From the NCBI GenBank assembly GCA_024811115.1, contig JAKOGH010001066.1, positions 1 to 12,772 of the forward strand: a stretch of DNA of 12,772 nt, written 5' to 3'. Source of the DNA: Terana coerulea. Its lineage: Eukaryota > Basidiomycota > Agaricomycetes > Polyporales > Phanerochaetaceae. Within the stretch, counting starts at the first letter, position 1; the number at the start of each line of letters is the position of its first letter. A model generated the notes under the pieces. The model did not search any database and was not told where the DNA came from. It saw only the letters and a program-made list of their open reading frames with translations. Both the position numbers and the translations under genes were made by a program. Below are positions 6,334 to 12,772 of the stretch, piece by piece.

Positions 6334-7573
6334 TCAATCTGTAACCGCAGCTAGATAACTCTGTCGCACGGTGAGCATGCAAGCACGTTCAGCAGAGACG
6401 ACAAACTCACCTCTCGTTCCGTCAGGAACTCAAGATACGTCAATGCTACCGCCACCCAGAAGCTTGTCTGCACGCCCATCTCTTTCTCTCTCCTCGTATC
6501 AATCTCAATCACGCCATGCATCGACCGCGCAGTCCACACCGGCGTCCTGTCATGGTATGTCAGGAGCGGCGTCGGGGTGGCTACCGCGGGCGGTGGTACC
6601 TCCGTAGCGTGCAGAGGCGCAGCCGACGTCGGTGTGGGGCCTGCCGACGACGGGCTCGCGACGGGCGCAAGAGGCGGAATTGGGGACAAGGTGAACGAGG
6701 ACGAGTGCGACGGTGCGGAGTTCTTCAGGGCGGCCGCCATGCGCGCGAAGAGCCCCATCTGCGGGGATGCGGGACGTGCGCGTGCGCATGCGGCGTGAGC
6801 AGGAACGGCGTGACTTGCGCCTTCGCGGCCGTCTGCGCCAGCGACGTCGGACGGGCGTGGCCACTCGCATCGGGGAGGCTAGCGAGCTTGGCGTGCACGC
6901 TGCGCGGCGACGGAGGGACGACGCGGACGTTTGGATTGGACGGCGGGGTGGGCGGGTAGGAGTGCTGCGAGGCGTCGCGGGTCTCGCTCGTCAACGTCGT
7001 ATCGGAGTCTAACGAGCCTTTGGAGCCCGATCCTGTCGGGTGTAGACGAGGACTTGGCGGGGTATTTGTTCGGCATGCGAAGGTCAATGCTGCGTCGGCG
7101 TGGTAAGCCGAGGACTGAGGCAGTGGTGCGAGTGAGATGAAGGTTCCCGGGGAAAGGATGGTGCGCGTATGCGGATATACCATCCGCGTTTCGGGCGGTG
7201 GATGGTCCATTGGAGAGTCGACGTTGCATTTTCCTGCATCCTGTCAGCGTCTGCAACCGCAACAGTGGAGAGTTACTTACCACGATGTGTTCGACTATTT
7301 CATCGTCGGCCAGGAATCTTTCCTTCAACCCTGCTTCGTACATTACCTCGCGGACTGAGGATTACGCAAGGGAGCCCACCTTGTACCAGATTACGCGATT
7401 TCCATTCTCTTCAGATACATTCAGCCTCATGTCCGAAAGCACATCTGAGCTGCAGTATTATGACGGTCAGGTTACTGCAAGTAATAGTAAACGGCTAAGA
7501 AATGTGCTGACCTTGCGACGGTGAAGCGAGTGAGGACCACACTGGAGTTGTCATGAGTGCGCGGTAGTGACAT
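6334..7573 (-). CDS. Unrecognised Ser/Pro-rich protein, six exons
   Basis: Proposed exons are 7573-7512, 7449-7395, 7346-7281, 7240-6815, 6758-6411 and 6360-6334 (about 327 aa). Introns are 62, 48, 40, 56 and 50 nt. The start MSLPRTHDNSS has G at -3. The N-terminal 60 residues look folded (VLTRFTVA, VLSDMRLNVSEENGNR, YEAGLKERFLADDEIVEHIV). The middle ~170 residues are low-complexity Pro/Ser/Thr/His (PPSPRLHPTG, PPTPPSNPNVR), suggesting a disordered segment. The C-terminus is again well-formed: YHDRTPVWTARSMHGVIEID, then GVQTSFWVAVALTYLEFLTE. A 9-codon last exon supplies SYLAAVTD, which completes the frame where unspliced reading gives an unlikely tail. The weakest join is the 48-nt intron 7394-7347. 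Without it, a TAA breaks the frame between VIWYKVGSLA and REVMYEAG, so this could instead be a nonsense mutation. I do not recognise the family. Confidence 0.6.
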
Positions 7574-8310
7574 TTCGCTACTATTCGTGGCACGATAATC
7601 AAAGACGGTAGAGTTTGTGCAGGAAGAGACGAAGGTGGTTGCCACGAGCAGGCTGTGAAGTACCGACGGCTGCGGGCGCGTCAAGTCTGCTTAGTCATGG
7701 CCACGTTGTGACGCGTCGACGCGCCTCGGTGTCGACACGCTGCATTTCGCTAAGTATACGTACAGCCCAGGTTACTTACTTCAGTCACATACTGCTGACG
7801 GCTCAGCGAAAAACGAATTCTAATTGGTGTGAGAAGTACAGTCATATAATAGTAGGGAAGGGCTAGGTATACTTTATTACCAGATGACGATGCTAAGAAC
7901 AGATGCAGTGCTTGAGACAACGGATGCATGAGTAGAAAAATATGAACATCCTCCAGGACAAGACACAAAAATCTTCCAGAGGCCTCCTGCACACACACAC
8001 GGAAAACTTCTTCGGTCTAATCGACGAGGCGCGGAGAAACAGTGTTAAAGATCAGACAACGCGAGACGATGCACTGAGGCAGAAGAAAAGAGAACGCGGA
8101 AATGAGAGTTGGTAGATGGGAGAGACAGCAGGCAGCGACAGGAGACAAAGGGTAGGCTGCAATGCTTGAACCCAGAATTACGGCGATGTGTAGTGAAAGG
8201 GGAGCTAAAACTGGCAAGTTGCCGCACGGAGTCGGACGCAGAATAACCTACAGTAATGAGACAAGACAAGATAAGCACAGCTGCCCAGCACGTCGCACTA
8301 CGGGTGAAGG
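7574..8310. other. Intergenic region between kinase 3' end and Ser/Pro-rich gene
   Basis: Contains the 3' UTR of the kinase gene on the right and the promoter of the Ser/Pro-rich gene on the left. A short (CA)n run lies at 7990-8000. The kinase frame stays open without a stop to 8045, but that sequence does not resemble the end of a KA1 module. It is better read as intron plus 3' UTR. No other gene is supported. Confidence 0.45.
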
Positions 8311-11300
8311 TTAGAACGCCTAGGAGAACAGTCAGCGGGAGCTCGTGGTGTGACGAAGCAGAAGAGACGTACTCTCGGAGCGTATCGTACAGGAACTTGT
8401 AGCTCCTCAGGTTTCCTTTCAACCGCCTGATATCGAGGGAGTACGTGTCCTCCAGACGGTCCATCCGCGTCAGTTCCACGGAGAAGCGGACCTCATCGCC
8501 CTGGTCTTGCTGGGTACTGCCATAGACCGGCTCGCCAGTGATCTGAGCGGGAGCGTCGGTTGTCGGAGCCACAGCCGCCAACGCGGCTTCCGAGGGCTCT
8601 TGGGAAAACGCCGACACCTGCGACGACTGCCTACGCATGAGGAGGCCGCGGAGCATGCCACCAGCCGAGGAGCCGACCGAAGACGAGTGCGATGGCGAGG
8701 GCAAGGGTAAGCCGCGCCTGTCGACCTGCGGATACAAAACAGAGTCAGACGAGAAAGCTCTGAAAGTATGGCGCATGGAACATACCCCGTTGGAGGCCGC
8801 AGACCCCGACATCGTGAACGCGGCCAGTCCACTGCCAGCATCGCGCAACCCAGAGCTTCCGCCCATGATGGCTTTCTTCCGCTTGGGCCGGACGCAGCGG
8901 TACTTGTACTCGCCGTCGACCTGGATCTCCACGCCCATGTCCTCGAGCGCCTTCTTCACGAGCTTCATGACGTCCGGCGGAGGTCCCGTCGTCACCGCAC
9001 CCGGGTCCACAGCACCGTGGTGCAGGCGGATGGTGCCTTTCGAAATCGCAGCAGAGCCCGAGCCCCCGACGCGGCCCAGCACGCCCGCGAAGCCGCGCTC
9101 CGTGAAGGGCGAGTCGGTGTTGGACGCAGAACGTGGGTGAGGCGAGAATGGCGACGGGCGCGACTTCTCCGACGTCGGCGTCTGGCCGAGGCCGACGGTG
9201 CTGGTCGACGACGCGGCGACGCTGTTGACAGGAATGCCGGTCTTGGGCGCGTCGACGGAGTCTTCTCGCCGTCCTCGGCCACTTCCGAGGGCGCCTTGCC
9301 CTTGCTCTTCGACCGGAACCACTGCATAACCTTGTTGGCCTTGAGCGTCGAGGCGGGCACGGCGCCAACGTCGACCCTGGGGAGAAGTTCGGTGTCGCAG
9401 GTGTCGTGAGATCCTTCTGCGGCACTGCGGGAGTGGCATCGGGGTGTGGCGTAACGGGTTCCAGCGGCTTGTCCTTCTCGGTAGGAGTCTTTTCTTGTGC
9501 AGACTCGGGGTGACGTTGCGGCCCTTGGTACGCTGCTTGAGCGATGCTCTGAAGGGTTCGACCATGACGGTAAGGGTGTTTCGACGGGTTTTCTTCGTGC
9601 TTGACGCGCTGTCCGGGCTGAGTAGGGCTGGATCGGTCGATGAGGTGTCCTTGACTGCTGGCGAAGGTGGGACCTGCAGAGTCGAAGGGCGTCGGTGCAC
9701 ATCTGTCTTCGGTGTAATAGTCTCCTTGAGGGCGACTTCTGCGACGCAGCACGCGACATTGTACCGGTGCCATTCGTCTGCGGTTCGGCAGTGCCAGAGC
9801 CGAATATCTTCGATATACCGATTTTGTCGATAGAGAGGCCTCGCTTGTGGCGGCGGGTAGACGAGCCAGATCCGTGTGACGAGGTCGTGCCGTTCTGTGA
9901 GATCTTCTCTTCAGCAGTTGCGCGGGGAGTGATTGGCGGGCTAGTGACTTCGATGGACAGCACAGGCTCCGCCGGCTCTCCCTTGCTCTGTTCCTGGATT
10001 CGAGGCGCATTCTCCTTTCCGGTCGAGCTGACCGGCGTGACTGGTAACGGCTTAGCGACCACCGGGTCAACGACGGGCACAGGCTTCCGGCGGTCCGTCG
10101 ATGCAGATCGGTGCGGTTTGCTGACAGACGTAGACCGTTGAGGGAAGTGGTCACTGGAGTTTGCGTGTTGTCTTGCGCATCTGCAGACTCGCCGTACTCG
10201 ACCTGAATAGTATGGCGGAAGCCATCTTTCCGCTTCTTCGCATCTGGGGACGTCTTGACAGGTTCGACGGTAGGCACAGCCTTGCGGTCGCCGACATTGC
10301 TGTCCGCACGAGCCCGGCCATCCCCTGCGCCATTCGGGCCATTGGAAATCGCAGGAGACGGGGCGAACGGATCGTCGTCGACCTGCATAGGCGAAGAGGA
10401 CGGCACGACCACCGCCGAGTTGTAGCCCCGCCGAGCGGACGAAGGTGCCGTTGAGTACATCGAGGCGTCACCAGATGTTTCGTAAAGGTATTCTGGCTGA
10501 GCTCTTCGGGAGTTGGAAGCAGAGGGAGGGGCTGCGCTCTGGCTGCGTGTCATTTTGTTGGCATCGACGGCGGCGGCAGCCTGCTTCATCGACCTCTGGT
10601 ACGCCAGGCGTTTCTGATGATGTTGCTCCATCGCGGTGCGCTCGACGTCTTCGACGGACTTGTTGAAGATGGAGGCGTAGGGTGCGAGCCAGCGGTGGGA
10701 CATAATGGCGGACAGGGAAGCGCGATGAACGGGGTCGGGTACCAGCATGATGGAGAGCAGATCTCTGGCATCTTCGGAAATGTAGTCGGGGAATGAGAGG
10801 GGTGTGTTCACGATATATTTGTACAGCAGGTTGATGTTGTCTCCGTCGGGGTTCGCAGGGTCATCATCGAAGGGCAGATACCCAGCCAGCATAGCGTAAA
10901 GAATAACACCGCACGACCAGATGTCCACGGCCGAACCGACATAGAGACCGTCGGAAATGACGAGCTCCGGTGCTGCGTAACACGGCGATCCACAGCTGGT
11001 CTGCATAAGATCGTCTGAACGGTGTTCGAAACGGTTCGCGAACCCAAAGTCGGTGATGATTACGTTGCGATGGCGGTCCAGGAGCAGGTTCTCCAGCTTC
11101 AGGTCCCGATGAACTATCTTCTTTTGGTGAATGTACCACACGCCGGAGATGAGCTGGCAGAACAGCTTGCACGCGTCCTTCTCACGGAGATACCGATGTG
11201 CCAGGATGTGGTCAAACAGCTCGCCGCCCGACGCGTATTCGAGGATGATGCCGATGTACTTGTCCGTTTCGATGACATCGTATAACCGTACAATGTTGGG

Positions 11301-11780
11301 GTGTTTGAGCGTCTGCACACAGGTTCAGTACATGGCCACTCGAGCAATAATCCAGCTACGCACTCGAAGAACCTCGATTTCCCGCTCGACCTTGGTCATC
11401 CGCACCGCCGTATCGATGTTTCCCCGCCGTATGAGCTTCACCGCAACCTCTTCCCCCCCATTGCATGTGCAGCCCCAGCTTGACCTTGCCGAACTCTCCC
11501 TCGCCGAGTGTCCTCAGCAGCAGATACGGGCCAAACTTGGGTATGGTACGCCGGGGTGTGCCGCCGCGTACTCCAACGCCGCAGGATGGGAGTAGACATC
11601 TCGGTATTGGGGTTGCTCTTCTTGCTGGTGACCGGTGACGACGGAATGCGATGCGCGTTTGCGCTGCGATGAAGATGGGGAGACGGCGGTGGTAGTTGGC
11701 TGGACAGACGACGGCCTTGGTGCACGAGAAGGGCCCGCGCTCGAGTCGGGAACCTGCAAGTTCGTGGTGAACGGATCCAT
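8311..11780 (-). CDS. Kin4-like Ser/Thr protein kinase with C-terminal KA1-type module (frame broken)
   Basis: A SNF1/CAMK-group kinase of about 1,100 aa. The start at 11780 has A at -3 and G at +4. Introns are 11363-11313 (51 nt), 8785-8726 (60 nt) and probably 8368-8320 (49 nt, ending the protein at 8311). After a Ser/Pro-rich N-terminus (~80 aa) comes the catalytic domain: Gly loop LGEGEFGKV, Lys in VAVKLI, HRDLKLEN, DFGFAN, TSCGSPCYAAPE and WSCGVILYAMLAGYLPF. The GEGEFGKVKLG and CGSPCYAAPELV wording matches yeast Kin4, which monitors spindle position. The Thr before SCGSPC corresponds to the activation-loop Thr. A long Ser/Thr/Pro linker follows. The C-terminus is KA1-like: KKALEDMGVEIQVDGEYKYR, then VRFSVELTRMD and LKGNLRSYKFLYDTLRE after a Ser-rich insert. 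The frame breaks seven times, near 11569, 11453-11459, 10142, 9748, 9508, 9380 and 9260. Restoring six bases and removing one gives a whole number of codons. Confidence 0.88.
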
Positions 11781-11908
11781 GATGGTATCCGGAGGTGTTG
11801 GTTAGGGAATGAGAGTGTTGGTTTTCAACCTGTGGCTCTGTGAGCAAACTCGGTAACCAGGCTGCTGTTGAACCTAAACGGGTGGCCCGTGGCCTCCAAC
11901 AAAAGACA

Positions 11909-11915
11909 ATAAAAG
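11909..11915 (+). promoter_or_regulatory. TATA-like box on plus strand
   Basis: ATAAAAG within CAATAAAAGGAGG, placed where a divergent plus-strand promoter opposite the kinase could lie. Motif match only. Confidence 0.2.
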
Positions 11916-12063
11916 GAGGAACCCACGTTGGTGGCTCTTGAGCGCACAGAGCTCCTCGCTAAGCGTGAATAGCCCGTCTACGTCAACAGTGACGAGCACA
12001 AGGTGGTGGACGGTGGCAAGGATGGTCTGAGCGTTGTGATGGCGCATATCGCCAAATTGGGAA

Positions 12064-12073
12064 CCCACGTGGG
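12064..12073. promoter_or_regulatory. Perfect E-box palindrome CCCACGTGGG
   Basis: A 10-bp perfect palindrome centred on CACGTG, a classic bHLH factor site. It overlaps the second member of an 11-bp direct repeat, GGAACCCACGT, found at 11918-11928 and 12060-12070. It lies 284 bp upstream of the kinase ATG, on its 5' side. Confidence 0.3.
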
Positions 12074-12219
12074 ATGACTCAGCGGGATGAATCCGCTAGT
12101 AGGCGTCTAGCCAACGTTTCGCACTTGACGACGAATTTCACCTCTTCTTCTTCAAATGCGCCATTTTCTGACACCTGTGCTAGCAATTTGCATGACGAGC
12201 ATGCTGCTTGTACCGGTAG

Positions 12220-12608
12220 ATCAAAGCAAGCAAAGTACAATCCCATGCCAACCTCGCAGTCATGCCCTCGCATGAAACTCGGATGCCGGATGCGGCACCT
12301 AGCTAGACTGCACATGCCCTTAACATGCTTTACGCTCAAGCTTCTTACGACTTCCTGGGGTATGAAGAGAGGTGGCTGCCCGTACCAAAATTCAATCCTG
12401 AATCACAAGCATCTCTCCCCGGTGCATTCAAGTTTGCCGGTGGAGAAGTATTCGTACCTACTACCGAATAGTCTAGCGCGGATCCCGTACAATTTTCGCT
12501 GGATCCTTTCCGTGTTGCATGAGTGGTGATACAAACGCCACCATTCATAAATCTTTCCATCTCGCAGAAGTCGAGATGGATCAACTCGACGCTGTTGATG
12601 CATTGTAG
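12220..12608 (+). CDS. Candidate C-terminal exons of an unrecognised plus-strand gene
   Basis: One frame with short introns gives a coherent C-terminus. Exons are 12220-12258, 12307-12431, 12477-12511 and 12568-12608. Introns are 48, 45 and 56 nt, all GT-AG. The peptide includes VQSHANLATAHALNMLYAQA, YDFLGYEERWLPVPKFNPES, ADPVQFSLDPF and an acidic end VEMDQLDAVDAL before TAG at 12606-12608. Read without splicing, the same frame carries TAG at 12304 and 12469 and TGA at 12520, all of which fall inside the proposed introns. A competing unspliced frame (12074-12529) has a poorer composition. The 5' part was not found; an acceptor at 12219 (CCGGTAG) suggests more exons upstream. The family is not recognised. 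It could also be a decayed gene. Confidence 0.4.
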
Positions 12609-12772
12609 GTTGCCTTCCGTGGTCGTTCGCGGGCTCATGAGACACAGTGCGAAGCATATTTAGGAGGAGTTGCTTCGCGTGCCCGCGGTAGACTTGTCTC
12701 TTAGACTGCTGTGATTCATTACGCTACCTGCTACGCGACTCACTGTCATTACGGTCTTGGGCTTGAGCACAT
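12609..12772. other. Right end of window, nothing recognised
   Basis: Follows the candidate stop at 12608. I see no coding frame, RNA gene or repeat that I can support. Confidence 0.4.

Larger units (their letters stand above)
11781..12219. other. Kinase upstream region with possible plus-strand coding traces
   Basis: Upstream and 5' UTR DNA of the kinase. On the plus strand, a frame from about 11916 reads protein-like for 54 codons (VALERTELLAKRE, VNSDEHKVVDGG, LSVVMAHIAKLGTHVG) with one internal TAG at 11955-11957, ending in TGA at 12075-12077. It may be a decayed or multiply spliced exon of the gene further right, or chance. On the minus strand the same DNA holds a 64-codon frame with no family motif. 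Confidence 0.3.

Noticed and set aside
6516..7012. Arg/Gly-rich plus-strand frames
   Set aside because: Antisense to the Pro/Ser-rich exon of the six-exon gene. Arg/Gly content is what the reverse of Pro/Ser codons gives.
7990..8000. CACACACACAC run
   Set aside because: Five and a half CA units are too few to call a microsatellite of interest.
8045..8370. Extension of the kinase by about 108 residues beyond the KA1 end
   Set aside because: The extension is hydrophobic and Ser-rich, unlike KA1 ends. A 49-nt GT-AG intron gives a stop three codons later. Kept only as an alternative.
8768..9409. A 213-codon plus-strand frame rich in Arg and Ala
   Set aside because: Antisense to the kinase KA1 and linker region in GC-rich sequence. 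The minus strand shows clear kinase-family sequence here.
11453..11489. A 37-nt GT-AG intron that would fix the kinase frame shift at the G run
   Set aside because: It would remove VKLGLHMQWG-EE, which matches the kinase family right up to the catalytic Lys. A single extra G explains the data better.
11874..12068. A 64-codon minus-strand frame upstream of the kinase start (possible upstream reading frame)
   Set aside because: It begins with a non-ATG codon, has no recognisable motif, and the opposite strand reads at least as protein-like.
12074..12529. A 151-codon unspliced plus-strand frame
   Set aside because: Its Cys/Arg/Ser-rich composition looks random. The spliced reading in another frame of the same DNA gives a better protein.

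Overview
The window reads as nuclear chromosomal DNA of a filamentous fungus, most likely a basidiomycete of the Agaricomycetes. The grounds are protein-coding genes cut by very short GT-AG introns (about 40-70 nt), A or G at -3 of the proposed start codons, and a Kin4-type SNF1-family kinase. There is no bacterial operon structure and no CRISPR, rRNA or tRNA gene. I see no transposon or viral gene. Almost everything lies on the minus strand. All exon joins were worked out by eye from frame, splice signals and family motifs, with no transcript data.

Layout. 1-654 (+): 3' part of an unrecognised gene entering from the left. 831-1501 (-): a complete three-exon small cupin protein, convergent with the first gene. 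1891-5900 (-): the most unusual region, a head-to-tail array of five related copies of a small intronless gene that I do not recognise (about 165 aa). Copy 1 is a 5' fragment, copies 2 and 5 are intact, copy 3 is frameshifted, and copy 4 is frameshifted and has lost its 3' half. Their flanks are repeated too, so the array grew by duplication of whole units. All five share a TAAGCGC element 58-85 nt before the ATG. 6334-7573 (-): an unrecognised six-exon Ser/Pro-rich protein. 8311-11780 (-): a large Kin4-like Ser/Thr kinase with a C-terminal KA1-type module. Its reading frame appears broken seven times, mostly at short C/G runs. 11781-12772: region upstream of the kinase, then a candidate multi-exon C-terminus of a plus-strand gene ending at 12608.

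The genes do not form an evident pathway. The kinase is the only one with a well-established role (cell-cycle/spindle-position signalling for Kin4 in yeast). The array looks like a lineage-specific family in birth-and-death turnover, and it is the best candidate for something undescribed. The many single-base frame breaks in the kinase and in copies 3 and 4 raise the question of homopolymer sequencing error against real decay. That must be settled before the broken genes are interpreted.
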